DNA from: Basidiobolus meristosporus CBS 931.73
Lineage: Eukaryota; Basidiobolomycota; Basidiobolomycetes; Basidiobolales; Basidiobolaceae
Assembly: GCA_002104905.1 (NCBI GenBank)
Contig: MCFE01000025.1
Location: 124,001 to 188,000 of the forward strand
Reading direction: 5' to 3'
DNA length: 64,000 nt
The translations under genes were made by a program, and so were the position numbers. Positions 22,548 through 37,322 of this stretch are shown here, piece after piece. The notes beneath the pieces were generated by a model. The model made no database searches and was not told where the DNA came from. It was given only the letters and a program-made list of their open reading frames with translations. Position 1 is the stretch's first letter; every line of letters starts with the position of its first letter.

Positions 22548-23672
22548 ATCATCTTGTAATCACCCAAATCCAACCTAGACCGCACGACACCGATTGAAGT
22601 TGGTGGTTGGGCCACATATTTCACCCTAATCTCAAAATCACTCACTGCATCGGCAATTTTCATTCTACCAAACAATTCAATATCCCATATTGCGTATCCC
22701 ACATCCCACGCGCCCACACGATCATGATTGAAATCATATTTATGATTAATCGTTTCACCAGCTCCCCATCCCAGTAAGCGGTCTAGACATCCTAGACCTC
22801 GCCTCAAAAACAACTCGACATTCTATATTAAGTAAAAAGGTGGTTGATTTAAAATTTAAGTATTCCATGTCCGCGTGGGGGAAATACCCCACAGGCTTTG
22901 AACAAGTAAACCTTCTAGATGTCATGGAGTTCATTCCACCAAATTCTAATCGAGTTTCCTCAACCGCACCTTGAGCCCAAGGTAAACGTGGTGATGGCAC
23001 ACAATTGTTGTCACCACCACGTAGCCCAAAGGGGCAATCCCTATGGATAGTACCGAATGTGGAAGAAATATCACAACTTCCTTCAGGTTAAAATTGCCAT
23101 AGGCATACCAGATAAGAGCTGGCTGCGATTTCGGTTAGTGATGAGCTTCCAAAAGCGCTTCTATAAACTCCATCAATCAGCAGGTTGTAGAAGAATTGAC
23201 CAATTCTATCCCGAACGCTTCCACTGAACGGTTAAATCCCTATGGCAAAAAAGGCAACTCGTCGGCCAATGATCTGAGCAGATCTGGTGTTATTCTCCGT
23301 CGAACGGTTCTAGATCGTCTCGGTACCTTTCCACTTAAATGGTTTACCCAACTTCTAAAAGTCGACTATCGGTTTCGGGACGAGCATCCACGAACCGCCG
23401 ATGATTGGAAGAATCCGGTAATCCAGATTTCCTGCAACTCCATATTGTTCGATACTCTGTTGGTTGGGGGTTTAAATTCATCTTGGAATTGACGGAAATT
23501 GGTTAATTTCTATTCAAACTTTAATTGATTCGCCAAAGAATTAGACGAGTTCTGTGACATCATGCGGGGAATCATCATCACCGGAGGTAGTCGGAATGAT
23601 GCGGCTGGTTTGACTATAAATACCCAACTGTTCCCTTGCTGAAAAAATATTCAATATTACTCTTTTAACATA
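22548..23672. other. Intergenic, 1.1 kb
   Basis: Holds frames of up to 104 codons on both strands (for example 22499-22813 minus and 23196-23492 plus) that resemble no family. The part next to 23672 is the probable promoter of the HIG1-domain gene. Confidence 0.5.
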
Positions 23673-24285
23673 ATGTCACCAAGCCAACAACAATTAGACG
23701 GATATCAAGACGCTGCTGTGAAGGGTGCCTTAACTGGTGGTCTTGTGGGTCTTGCCGTTGGTGGAGCCAGTCTCCTAGTTGGTCCCCGATTCGCTCCTAA
23801 ACTGCAGTTACTCTCTACTCCTCTTAAGGCTTACTGGGTTGGATCAGGTACGCACTTCGCTGAAATCGTAAAGTTGTCTTGTTATGGTTTGCTAACCTAT
23901 TTTCTAATTTTTAGCTGTTGCTGCTGGTGCTGTTGTCAATGGTGAGAGAGCCTACCAGGCTTACGATAAAACTGTAAGAAGTGGTGCTGCTGTCTCTCAA
24001 CAAACCGCTGAGCCTGAAGAAGCCGGATCCTTGTCACGCTTCGTCGCAGAGCATCGTTACGGTATCATTGGTGCTACCTGGGTTGCCGGCATGACTATTT
24101 CAGGATTGTACCTCTCTCGCCAGAAGTACATGACCTTCTCTCAGAAGCTCGTACAGGCTAGAATGTACGCTCAGGCCATTACTATTATTGCTTTGACCGC
24201 CACCGCTGGTGTTTCCATGGCCAACAAGAACGAACCAAGAGCGATTCCTGATGCCTACAGAGAGAAGAGACCTTGGGAGATGTAA
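23673..24285 (+). CDS. RCF2: Respiratory supercomplex factor 2 (HIG1 domain)
   Basis: Exons 23673-23847 and 23915-24285, one 67-nt intron, 181 residues. The C-terminal HIG1 domain is clear: QKLVQARMYAQ is the family signature (Q-x3-x-x-R-x3-Q), followed by a second membrane helix (AITIIALTATAGVSM). The upstream RYGIIGATWVAGMTISG helix and the N-terminal glycine-rich hydrophobic segment (AVKGALTGGLVGLAVGG) follow the layout of yeast Rcf2, not the shorter Rcf1. Rcf proteins sit in the mitochondrial inner membrane and support cytochrome oxidase and III-IV supercomplexes. The end RPWEM is like the Rcf2 RRWEN ending. Confidence 0.88.
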
Positions 24286-24565
24286 TTCCGAAGTCGGTCC
24301 TTCCATAATAGACATTTCTTTAAACCTCGAGTCCAATGTTTATAGTATATGAACTGACTAACTAGAACCAACTATTGTATCCTAAAAATATCCCAAGAAT
24401 GCTAACCCAATAATGTATATTTAGTCCTTTAATAAAGACATCACACACTATTCGCCTAACCGACTTTCATGAACACTACTGTTCGGCAAAGGGGGGGGGA
24501 GGCCGATTGTTTACAGAACAAGATTTATTTTAGCGAGGATTAATGGTTCATATCAATGGTGAGCT

Positions 24566-25129
24566 TTAGTATCCCGTGTCACGTCTATACTCATCCGCCA
24601 TATTGAATGGAATTGCTCTTCGTTTAGCGATACCGTATGGCGTAGCATACTCTATGGTGCATCGACTCCTGCGCTGAGCTAATTCAAATGCATCACAGGA
24701 GAAATCTTTAGCCTGAGAGATTCTCCATACCCGAGGTCCCGAGCCGCCCATTCTGCCCCAAAATTGAGCACACTGATCTGGGGTTCCGATTTCTGGATGG
24801 CGAGTCATGAATGTTGGGCACATGCCGAGCATGCAGTTACGAAATTGCTCCTCACAAAGTAGCTTTGTCATACCACATGTGGCGTAGCACTTATCTTTCA
24901 AATCGCAACAAGGTATGAATATGCCATCGCTTGCCTGGCGGATTCTCGCGCATCCTCTGTTATCTTCGTAAGTCACGTTGCTAATCACAGGACTCGGGCA
25001 TACCAATGGTGGGTTAAAGTTAAAGGGGGGCGGGCCATTCCAGCCACTGCTTACAAACTGGCCCTGTGTGTATCCAGCCAAGCAGAGTAGCCCCAGGCCT
25101 AATGCAACAAAGCAAGTCAATCGATGCAT
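24566..25129 (-). CDS. Secreted phospholipase-A2-like protein lacking the catalytic His
   Basis: 187 residues. The ATG at 25129 gives a strong signal peptide (MHRLTCFVALGLGLLCLAGYTQG); earlier in-frame ATGs at up to 25231 do not. The cysteine pattern CCDLKDKCYATCGMTKLLC...C...C matches the PLA2 signature CCxxHDxCYxxCG, closest in style to group XII or fungal secreted PLA2. The calcium-loop region is represented by NRGCARIRQASDG. The catalytic histidine before the Asp is replaced by lysine (codon at 24896-24898), so phospholipase activity is not expected. Vertebrate PLA2G12B is a known relative with a substituted catalytic His that has a non-enzymatic role. Intronless. Function here is unknown. 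Confidence 0.65.
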   Translation of the reverse strand: MHRLTCFVALGLGLLCLAGYTQGQFVSSGWNGPPPFNFNPPLVCPSPVISNVTYEDNRGCARIRQASDGIFIPCCDLKDKCYATCGMTKLLCEEQFRNCMLGMCPTFMTRHPEIGTPDQCAQFWGRMGGSGPRVWRISQAKDFSCDAFELAQRRSRCTIEYATPYGIAKRRAIPFNMADEYRRDTGY

Positions 25130-25336
25130 CCTCCAAATTCGGGTTATCTCTTGACACATCCTTCGTAGCCAGGTATATATAGGTGTTATAAACGTGAAAC
25201 CAAACAGGTACATGTGACAAAGTTGAAACAACGGCTACATTTGTTGATGGCTTATGGTTCCGCCGTTACAGGGAAGGATGGGTGTGTAAATGCTGGATTG
25301 AGTTTATTGGATCTTGAAGAAACGATCGAAATCATT

Positions 25337-27579
<2,243 letters not shown>

Positions 27580-27834
27580 ATTTTCTGAATGCGCCATATC
27601 CCCGACCCCCAGACAATTCATGTATATTTGAACCAGCCCTCAAATAATATTACGTCTCAGTGAATGCTGACAAACCAGGGATTATCTATGAAAAACCGTA
27701 CTTGGCATACACTTTATTAACCATACATGGATGTGTTCTTTCATTCTTTGGTGTATCCATAGGCCAAGCGAAAATGACCGAAAATAGAGAGTATATTCAT
27801 CGGTGGTGAGGTATAACGGGTGAGGCGCAATTAC

Positions 27835-28125
27835 TTATTTACCAGCGGCAGCTTTAGCCTCCAAAGCCTTTTGTTGTTTTTGACGCATGATTTCGGCATC
27901 ACTAAAGCATCTAATGAGAACCACGTTTCACTGCTACAGAGCGCACGAGTATACCAACCTTTCAGCTCTCTTCTTGAAGCTGCCATCTTTGTTGGACTTG
28001 GCATTTTTGGCAGCCTTCTTGGCAGCTCTTTCTCTATCTTTTTCGCGCTGGTTACCACCTAAAAGAAAAATCAGTATTTTCTCAGAGATTCCTTAGTGGG
28101 GAGAATAGGCATCCTTACGGGTCAT
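27835..28125 (-). CDS. SERF-like (4F5 family) small basic protein
   Basis: Three exons (28119-28125, 27959-28058, 27835-27901), introns of 60 and 57 nt, 57 residues; it is too short and split to appear as one open frame. The product begins MTRGNQREKDRERAAKKA and continues KNAKSNKDGSFKKRAESD, the hallmark SERF/4F5 N-terminus. The first exon is only 7 nt (ATG ACC C). SERF proteins are small, highly charged and RNA- or nucleolus-associated, and they speed aggregation of amyloid proteins in animals; the normal role is unsettled. Lies divergent to the YbeY-like gene, with only 235 nt between starts. Confidence 0.88.
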
Positions 28126-28360
28126 GATGGATCAAGTTAATGAGATGAGAAGACAGTGAACTACACAACGGGGACATTTAAAGGCAACACCCCTTTGGAA
28201 ATTTTTGGATTTTTCTGGATTCGGTAGATTTGGTGCGGAATTTCTTGGAAAACATTGATTTTAACCAAGGTTTGTTTGCAAATGGAATATCAAAATTTTC
28301 TATCTGATTTAGATCGTGTACAGATATGGTTCCTAGACCTTCACTGTGACCGTTCGTGAT

Positions 28361-28976
28361 ATGGTACTTTTCAAAAATACTCAAACACTGGTGAAGATTT
28401 CTTCCAGGGTAGCCAAGAAGGATATCAGCCAGTTATTGTTGTTTTCAGGCTATAAAGATTGGGATCTGGGTGTTCACCTTACAGGCGATCGCTTTATTCG
28501 GAAACTCAATAGAGAGTACAGAAACAAGGATAAGCCAACGGATATACTTTCGTTTCCATTTCACCAGGTACTTTTTGGAAACAGGTTGCTTAGAAGTTCC
28601 ACATAACCCTAGCTAATTCCAACTTAGGCTATTGCTCCAGGAAAGCTCGACCTTCCAGGTCACCTCACTGAAGATGACCGCAATCTCGGTGACTTAATTA
28701 TATCCATGGCCTACGTCTTGAGACATTGTAAAGAAAACAATACAACTATTCAAGAGCGACTCCCAATACTATACACTCACGGTATTTGCCACTTGCTTGG
28801 TTATGATCACGAAACAGACGAAGATTTTGAGCAGGTTAGTTTATCCTTTTATATATCTGCAAAAAACGTTTTCCCGGTTGTTAAATATGTACAAACTGCA
28901 GATGGCAAAGAAAGAGGATGAGATTCTTCAGCACTTTTGGGACTGGAAAAAGAGGCAAACAAACGAGCTGGAGTGA
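28361..28976 (+). CDS. YbeY-like endoribonuclease / rRNA maturation factor
   Basis: Exons 28361-28567, 28628-28834, 28902-28976, introns 60 and 67 nt, 162 residues, the usual length for this metal-dependent family. The zinc site is visible as HGICHLLGYDHETDEDFEQM (HGxxHLxGxDH), and the earlier motif is NREYRNKDKPTDILSFPF. Bacterial YbeY and its mitochondrial relatives act in 16S/small-subunit rRNA processing and ribosome quality control. A mitochondrial role here is inferred from family; the N-terminus (MVLFKNTQTLVKISSRVAKK) is short and basic. The ATG at 28361 was chosen over upstream non-ATG codons. Confidence 0.88.
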
Positions 28977-29156
28977 CAATGCCAATGCATAGAGCCTTGA
29001 CTAATACCTTGCATCAATCAATAAATTAATCCGAGCACATCACGTGGCTCGATTCTATGTGATTTACCTTCTACAGAGTACGAGGTTACGAACGTATTCT
29101 TAACACACCATGATATTCTCCTTGTACGTTATCAATAAGGCAGGAGGTCTGATTTA

Positions 29157-29477
29157 TCAACGAGATTTCGCAGAAGGACTTAACCGACTTACCAGTAACG
29201 AATACCTGGTGCTGGCCGGTACCTTCCATGGGTAGGAGGGGGAATAGCACTCAATCGACTGTTTTTCAACTAACCAATTGTTTCCCCATGCTGGTGAAAT
29301 TGAATCAACAGTGTCCACGCCATTACTTCCAAGATTTCTCCAACCTCCAGCTCGTCTGGTATTGAAATCCTTGAAACCGACACATTCAAGTTGCACTGTT
29401 TTCAAACCTTGACAGGTAACGTGGGCAATAGGCAACACTTCAGTACTGGCCAGCAACACCAGTGAATGACCCTCCAT
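29157..29477 (-). CDS. Possible small secreted protein (uncertain)
   Basis: A 106-codon minus-strand frame begins [22 protein letters not shown], which could be a signal peptide, followed by a short domain with three cysteines (VTCQG, LECVG, IECYSP) and many Gly/Trp/Asn. A GTAAGT splice donor lies near 29190, so the real C-terminus may differ. Other overlapping frames extend to 29895. No family was recognised. It occupies the gap between the YbeY-like gene (plus) and the SUN-domain gene (plus). It could equally be chance. Confidence 0.25.
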   Translation of the reverse strand: MEGHSLVLLASTEVLPIAHVTCQGLKTVQLECVGFKDFNTRRAGGWRNLGSNGVDTVDSISPAWGNNWLVEKQSIECYSPSYPWKVPASTRYSLLVSRLSPSAKSR

Positions 29478-29917
29478 CACCCATTTAGGCACCAAGTTCA
29501 TCCTGCTATCGGAGCCCCTCCATCCCAATCTAGACATGGTTTTGAAGCGGGTATATAGAATCTACGCCGATTACGTGATGAAAAACCCCTTTTACAATCC
29601 CGAGATGCCCATCCGCTGCGAACTCTTTGATCTTCACCTGACAAAGCTGATGAGAACACTTGGGTAGCTTTGTAAAGTAATAGAATGCCGCACATAATAT
29701 ACACATCTGGACCATCATATTTCGGGAAAGTCCCAAGCGTCGGAGCCTCAAACTTATGTAAATAAATTTCTGGTTCATGAAACAGCCATCACACCGGGTA
29801 CTGTTTATGTTGCAAACCATCTTGCCTTCAACACAACCACTTCGTAGCTGGCATGCAGGAAAAGGCCGATCGTAGTTGCCATGGTGCGGATGCATCCACC
29901 CTCAAATCAAACGGGAT

Positions 29918-31740
29918 ATGAAGCGGACATCTATCCCGTCATCAGGAAATTTCAATAGTCACAGTGATTCAAAACTCACCAGTGATCCGGCTCCAAGTAA
30001 GCCAAACATTCAACAAATTTTTCGGTCCAAGGCGAATCCTCCCATACGGATATCCGGCCGTCTTTGGTTTACTTCTCCACAGGTATGCAATGCACCTGGA
30101 AGGCTTTCAAAAGGCCTGTATACTACGCCGTTTGGCTCTTTTTCTGCTTCAACGCTGCTCTGTCCTTATGGAAGCTTCTTAAGAAGGAGCACCCTGTCGA
30201 GCAAACGCTGAATCAACTGATGGATGACTTACGTTCTCATGAGGTGGCCATACGAAGTGAGCCACATGTGCTTAGATATCGCCAGATAGCCGAGTATCTT
30301 TCCAACAAGCTAATCTCCGGCCTCAGCCTCTTCCAAACCGGGATCACCCAACCTACCTCGGGTTCCCCAAGTTCCGAACCAAAGGTAGAAAAGGCAAAGG
30401 TAAAGGCAACGAAGGAGCGGATCAACTATGCCTCTTTCGATTGCACTGCCGCCGTGCTTCAAGCAAACCCACAGGCCAAGGGAGCGACGGCCATACTTGT
30501 AGAAAGCAAAGACAAGTACATGTGGAACGAATGTGCCACCGAGAAGTTTATTGTAGTGGAGTTGTGCGATGATATATTGGTGGACACTGTGGCGCTGGCC
30601 AACTACGAATTCTTTTCGTCGAATTTCAAAGACGTCCGAATATCGGTCAGTGATACATATCCGCCGAGGGCAAGCGCTGGCTGGAAAGTGCTTGGAGAGT
30701 TTCAAGCACGCAATGTTCGGGATATTCAAGTAAGCTAAGTCTCTCATGGTTGTGTCAAGGTGGTGGTGAGGCTGACTGGCTTCTTAGGTATTTCAAATTA
30801 GCAACCCATTCATCTGGGCCCGCTTTCTACGTCTTGATTTCCTATCTCATTATGGTAACGAATTTCTCTGCCCAGTAAGCCTTTTACGTGTCCACGGAAC
30901 CACTATGATTGAGGAGTATAGAAGGGAGGGTGACGAGATTTCCTCTGATGCACAGAAGCAGTCCAGTTTGCCACTATTAGAGGCTGAAGCCAGCTCATTA
31001 CACAGCAAGACCGAAGTACCTATCATGACCGACCTTGATAATGCTGCTTCAGATGCAGCATTCCACAAACTGAGAAGCGTGATAGATGGTGGGGTGTCGT
31101 CACTGGCTCCTCACCACCAATCACAAATAGAAGATAGCACCAATCTTAACAAGCACGTATTGACTAAACAAGAGAGCCGACAAAACACAGGCTCTCAGGA
31201 GAGTATTTTCAAGACAATCACGAAGAGACTGAACATACTCGAGCAACGCATCTCTCTATCCTACAAATATCTTTCGGAGCAGAGCAGCGCGATCAACGAG
31301 GTGTTTGCCAGCATCGACGCGACCCAAAGGGAATACTTGCGGGAGGCATTGCTGAACCTGAACGAAACAACCACAATTCAGTTGAATATCTTGGTGAGTG
31401 GCTTGGATGTGCTGGGCCTGCAGCTTACTAATGATTGGAATCTAGAACAACACATATGAGCTTGTCTGGCAAGCGGCTGTACATGAATCCAAGCTCTACC
31501 GAGAGAGCACCGATGAAAAAATCGAGGAGATCACCCGGCAGATCCATATCTTGGCAGATGAGGTACTTAACCCACCGACTCGTTCCATCCCCTCATCATT
31601 CTAACGCATTGCTGTAGGTGGCGTTTGAAAGAAGGCTAGGAGTAGTCCAGCTCTTACTTCTTGTTGTGCTGATAGTTATTGTGACTTCCTCCAACCTAAT
31701 CAAGGATCCGCTAAAGCTGATAAAGAGGAAGCTGGAATAA
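29918..31740 (+). CDS. SLP1: SUN-domain ER/nuclear-envelope protein (Slp1/SUCO type)
   Basis: Exons 29918-29996, 30083-30729, 30788-31393, 31446-31562 and 31618-31740 give 523 residues. Layout: short cytosolic N-terminus, a first membrane helix (YYAVWLFFCFNAALSLWKLL), then the SUN domain of the SUCO/Slp1 class (INYASFDCTAAVLQANPQA, then KFIVVELCDDILVDTVALANYEFFSS, then FIWARFLRLDFLSHYGNEF, then CPVSLLRVHGTTMIEEY). A coiled region of heptad-like character follows (about 345-440), then a C-terminal membrane helix (VVQLLLLVVLIVIVTSS) and a basic tail. Yeast Slp1 works with Emp65 to protect soluble proteins folding in the ER; animal SUCO supports collagen-secreting cells. The start was chosen because the 86-nt first intron links this N-terminus in frame to the helix. 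Confidence 0.85.
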
Positions 31741-31868
31741 GATTGCATTTTGATTTTGTGCCGAGTCAGGATCTATACCCTTAATATGATGTACCGATTA
31801 TATTCGACTGTATTCGACTATATTCCACTATATATATAAACACCAACCTTCAACAAAGCCAGGGTAAC

Positions 31869-31879
31869 CACGTGAGTCA
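31869..31879. promoter_or_regulatory. Overlapping CACGTG and TGAGTCA sites
   Basis: The run CACGTGAGTCA combines an E-box (CACGTG, the kind bound by bHLH factors such as Cbf1) with a Gcn4/AP-1-type TGAGTCA, about 220 nt upstream of the cytochrome oxidase gene at 32098. Presence is seen; function is inference. Confidence 0.35.
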
Positions 31880-32097
31880 GAGAGATGGACAAGAAATGGG
31901 GCGATCTTGTGGGGAGCTCTATAGGGGACTGAGCACAGTAATCACATGAAACATTACCAACCCCCGCCTTATTGGAATACATCTGGTGTTTTTACGTTGG
32001 TTTTGGCGCGGCTTTCTAACTGTATCCAGTAATATTTTAACAATTAACATATACTCCGCACCTTTCCTTAACCCTTCTATCGTCGTATACTACAACC

Positions 32098-32577
32098 ATG
32101 TTCTTCCGTAGCACCTCCCTCTTGGCCAAGCAGCCACTCACTCGTTACGCCTCCACCTCCTCCGTTCCCAACCTATCCAGCATTCAGAACTCGTGGAAGT
32201 CCCTTGCCCACGAAGAGAAAGTCTCCCTCTACAACAAAGTCTTGGAAGCTCAAAAGGGTGACTGGAAAGCCTTGAGCCTGGACCAGAAAAAGGCCGCGTA
32301 CTGGATCGCTTTCGGCCCCCACGGTCTTCGTAAGGCTCCTTTGGAGAAAGGAGACGGCAAGAAGGTGTTCGCTGGCGTTGCCGCCGTGATTGGTATCTCT
32401 GGTGGCCTGTTCTACTTGATCCGTTTGGCCGGCCAACCCACTCCTCACACCTTCACCAAGGAATGGCAAGAGGCTACCAACGAGAGAATGAAGGAGCAGA
32501 AGGCCAATCCCATCTCCGGTATCTCTTCCGAGGGTTATCAAGGAAAGGGTTTCGTCAGCTTCACAAAAGAAGAATAA
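32098..32577 (+). CDS. COX5: Cytochrome c oxidase subunit IV (yeast Cox5)
   Basis: Intronless, 159 residues. The N-terminus MFFRSTSLLAKQPLTRYASTSS is a mitochondrial presequence. The core has WKSLAHEEKVSLYNK and the family block YWIAFGPHGLRKAPLEKGDG, followed by one membrane helix (VFAGVAAVIGISGGLFYLIRLAG) and a C-terminal intermembrane-space part with TFTKEWQEATNERMKEQKANPI. This is the conserved layout of mammalian COX4 and yeast Cox5a/b, an early-assembling regulatory subunit of complex IV. Codon use is noticeably biased towards C-ending codons compared with its neighbours, as for a highly expressed gene. Confidence 0.92.
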   Translation: MFFRSTSLLAKQPLTRYASTSSVPNLSSIQNSWKSLAHEEKVSLYNKVLEAQKGDWKALSLDQKKAAYWIAFGPHGLRKAPLEKGDGKKVFAGVAAVIGISGGLFYLIRLAGQPTPHTFTKEWQEATNERMKEQKANPISGISSEGYQGKGFVSFTKEE

Positions 32578-33056
32578 TCCCGAAGTTTCCCCATTGAGTG
32601 CCACCCATACTTCTGTACCGCACCAAAGCAAAATAAACCTTCAATTTTTAGCTTTATAGTTCGTCTCGCGAGGCCAAGAGAAGCCATAAATGTGGGCTGA
32701 TTAATGGCAAATTGCCTGTATTGGGAGTTGGATTAAATATGGAATCCGGGTCTGGAGCCCTCAATTACCTGGTATACATGCTAACGAATTTCCAGCAGTT
32801 GATCTTAGCGTTCACCCCTCACCTACATATTGATGGGTTTCCATTCTGGATTTATCAGCTCGTTCATGGACATTCCTTCGATCCTGTCTACAGCATCAGC
32901 GGTTTCCCCAATATTGCCAAACAAATGCGGGTGCCTTTTTTGCATTGGTGTTCAGCATGTCCAGGTGGAAATCCTCGGGATTTTTCGAATCCCGATTTCT
33001 TCATTACGAATGCGTCGAACGTATTTTCGAGGGAGTGGCTATGATTGGAACTTGCC
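32578..33056. other. Intergenic
   Basis: Terminator side of the oxidase gene and promoter of the next gene. Overlapping short frames (32712-33093) look random. Confidence 0.5.
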
Positions 33057-33764
33057 ATGGTTTGGATTAAGCATCTTTCGAAAATTCCTCTAGCGACTCG
33101 TATTCAACTGCCGCCCTTCTCGCGGTGCTTGACCAGGGGGCGCCTCCCTCTCGGATCACCTAGGTATTTTTCAAACGGGCTCCCACTTTACGAGGCGTGT
33201 GCATCCAAAAAGCGCGCCCATCACGATCTAGAAAGTTTTTTAAGCTGCGGTTATGATCCAACCAGCAAGTACTTCGTTGGTACTATGTTTGAGTACCAAG
33301 TCAACGAGCTATTGAAAGCCTTCAACATTGAGACTCGTCGATGCGGTGGTTCGGATGATAAAGGTGTAGACTTGCGAGGCAGATGGATCCTCCCTGGGCA
33401 CATGCTGCCCCTCGTTGTGCAATGCAAGCACGAGAAGAAGAAGGTAGGGCCCAACTACGTAAGAGAAATCCAGGCAACAGTTGAAAGAGAATCCCCGGGG
33501 ACTCTCGGCATCTTGGTATCCAACAGGGGCTTTACGAAGTATGCGCTTGCCCAGTTTTCCCCTGCGAAAACCCCTATCGTGTTAATTACCGTAGACGAAA
33601 ACCTAGATATCAGTGGGTTTCATTTCAACCTGGCCACCGAAAAGTTGCTGCCCGAGTTGATGGTTACAAGGAAGTTTCTGCTTACCAAGGCGGGAGAGGT
33701 CTCCTGGAAGTTCGCTATGTTGTGGAATGGCGTAGAGTATTCCCCGAAGGTGGACTCCGCTTAG
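33057..33764 (+). CDS. RRG7: Rrg7-like mitochondrial protein with restriction-endonuclease fold
   Basis: Intronless, 235 residues. The N-terminus (MVWIKHLSKIPLATRIQLPPFSRCLTRGR) fits a matrix presequence. The conserved block is GTMFEYQVNELLKAFNIETRRCGGSDDKGVDLRGRW then LVVQCKHEKKKVGPNYVREIQATV. The Asp in GVDLRG and the QCK lysine pair reproduce the D...(E/Q)xK catalytic arrangement of Mrr-type nucleases. Yeast Rrg7 is needed for respiratory growth; its biochemical activity is not established. The nuclease residues are intact here, so activity is possible. Start at the first ATG; an in-frame TTG just upstream was ignored. Confidence 0.8.
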   Translation: MVWIKHLSKIPLATRIQLPPFSRCLTRGRLPLGSPRYFSNGLPLYEACASKKRAHHDLESFLSCGYDPTSKYFVGTMFEYQVNELLKAFNIETRRCGGSDDKGVDLRGRWILPGHMLPLVVQCKHEKKKVGPNYVREIQATVERESPGTLGILVSNRGFTKYALAQFSPAKTPIVLITVDENLDISGFHFNLATEKLLPELMVTRKFLLTKAGEVSWKFAMLWNGVEYSPKVDSA

Positions 33765-33945
33765 CAACCCCCTCAATCCGGCTTTCATGGCCGTCGGCAG
33801 CTGTACATTTGTTAATTGCATCTTAGAACCCGACATCTACCCCCTCCCCACATACACAAACATGTTAGAATGAACACTGGCTATATTACCAATTTATTTA
33901 AGGGCTTCTCTGTTGGGAACAAAAAGAGGAATAGAATCTGTAAGG

Positions 33946-35344
33946 CTAGAGTAGACACAGTCGGATAAGGTTGTCGCCATCTTGAGCTTCGACCAGCTTT
34001 AGGTTTCTCAGAATCTGGATGGCGGTCGTATAATGATGGCGGGCTTCCTCGCCAGGTGGAAATTCCTACAAGGTGCGATTAGTCATGCTGTGGCATACGG
34101 TTGGGTGAGATTGCAACGAACCTTTTGCATGTGTTCCAAACGAATCGACTTGGATTCATCTTCGATCAACAGCTCCATGATTCTTGACATGGTGACCCCG
34201 ACGTTGTTTGTCGGGAAGAACAGCTTGAAGAGGCTCTTGATCTGCTGCGCAGAGACCACGGGATTCGATATTTCTTTGTCGGAGAGCTTGGATTGACAAG
34301 TTTTTAAGGCGTCCAGATACGTTTGCAGTCTCTGGCTGACTCGCTGGTCTACCAGCGTAAGGGTCTTGGTTTGGAAGTAGCCCAGATGTGAGTAGAGAAT
34401 GTCTGAGAGTTGGTCTATAACGCAGTAATTCCAGTTAGTCAATGCATAGTCTAGTCGACAATAAGCATACTGTACCATGGGAAATCAATTCCTCTAGACC
34501 CTCGTCTTGCTGTGATTTAGTGTTGAGCCTGGATTGCTCTTCAAGAGAGAGCATTTTCTTCTTGATCTGACTGTCAACCAAGTCGAGTTTGGATCTCAGA
34601 TCCTTGATCGTTTCTTGGTGCTTTGATGATTTCTGAGGCTTCGGTGGAGTAGGGTTCTGGGGATAACGGCTGTGTTATCAAGGGCGAGGTGCGGAACATC
34701 AATCTGCGAATACCTACCTTCGACAAGGATTCGTTCAATTCCGATAGTTCCTGCTCCTATTCTCACGGGGAATGATGTCGGCGATGATTCGAACGAATAA
34801 AAAAGCCGTGTGCCACGAACCTTGGATCTCAACTCCTCCTCGATCGAGGCCAGATTTCTTTGAACTTCTTGTCGGCTGTTCTTTAAAAGGTCTAATTTCT
34901 GCTTTAATGGCTCGCTGAGTCTCTTCTGCTGTAATAGGTGGCTCTTCTTTTTGGATTTTCTCTCCAGCTCCTTCTCTAAGGCGGACAGTTTGTTCTCCAG
35001 TTGGTTGTTGATGTCGTCTACGTGGGAGAACAGGTTTTCTATGTGAGGTAGAAGCTCTTGTGTGAGCGAAGTTTGTGCGTCTTGGATTTGCTCTTCGGTT
35101 AGCAACTCGTAATTCTGCTCACATAACACGGTTAATTCCAGCGTCTTGAAGCAAGCGACGAGAATAGAAGGCTAACCTGATGTAGTTCGAATATTTTGCT
35201 CAAACGGGCAGTGTCTCGTGTGGTGTACTTCATCTTTGCAATCGACCTATCCACAGAATCGGTGCATAGTTGGAGAGCCGTGATGCAGTCATCCAAGCTT
35301 TGCTCCAGTTGAACAAACTTCTCACGTCGGGTACGAACGCTCAT
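33946..35344 (-). CDS. SPC19: Spc19-like DASH/Dam1 kinetochore protein with long C-terminal extension
   Basis: Exons 35177-35344, 34821-35114 (or 34767-35114), 34476-34656, 34122-34414, 33946-34065 give 351 (or 369) residues; the second intron donor is ambiguous. The first about 150 residues match the Spc19 pattern: LEQSLDDCITALQLCTDSVDRS, then FELHQNYELLTEEQIQDAQTSL, then ELLPHIENLFSHVDDINNQLENKLSALEKELE, then coiled coil. Spc19 is a DASH subunit that couples kinetochores to microtubules. Known Spc19 proteins are only about 120-170 residues; this one continues for some 200 more. The added part is helical (DQLSDILYSHLGYFQTK...SQRLQTYLDALK) and ends in a compact region (EARHHYTTAIQILRNLKLVEAQ) that could be a winged helix. 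It may instead be a different coiled-coil protein with a Spc19-like start. Confidence 0.6.
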
Positions 35345-35632
35345 GTGTGTTGGTGAATAGTGGTTGGATGGGGGACTATGGATGTCACCAATCTAGCGGT
35401 TGGTTTTATGGCATAGTTGCAGGATTTGTTTGTTTTGATTAGACGAGGAAGTCAAATATTGTCCATTGGTTAGCTCCTGAATAGATATATGCTGAATTTC
35501 ATGTTTAACTTAAGCCAAAGTAATCAAGGATCAGGCTGGAGTGGGCCACTATTGGAACCGCCAAAGCCACAAGTGGTGCTTTTAACATTCGACCGTCGGG
35601 TTTTTGCAGCAGAGCCTTTGCAGCAATCTTTC

Positions 35633-37322
<1,690 letters not shown>

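Noticed and set aside
22499-23000. Minus-strand frames after the OCT1 stop
   Set aside because: Short overlapping frames without homology, overlapping the end of a solid gene.
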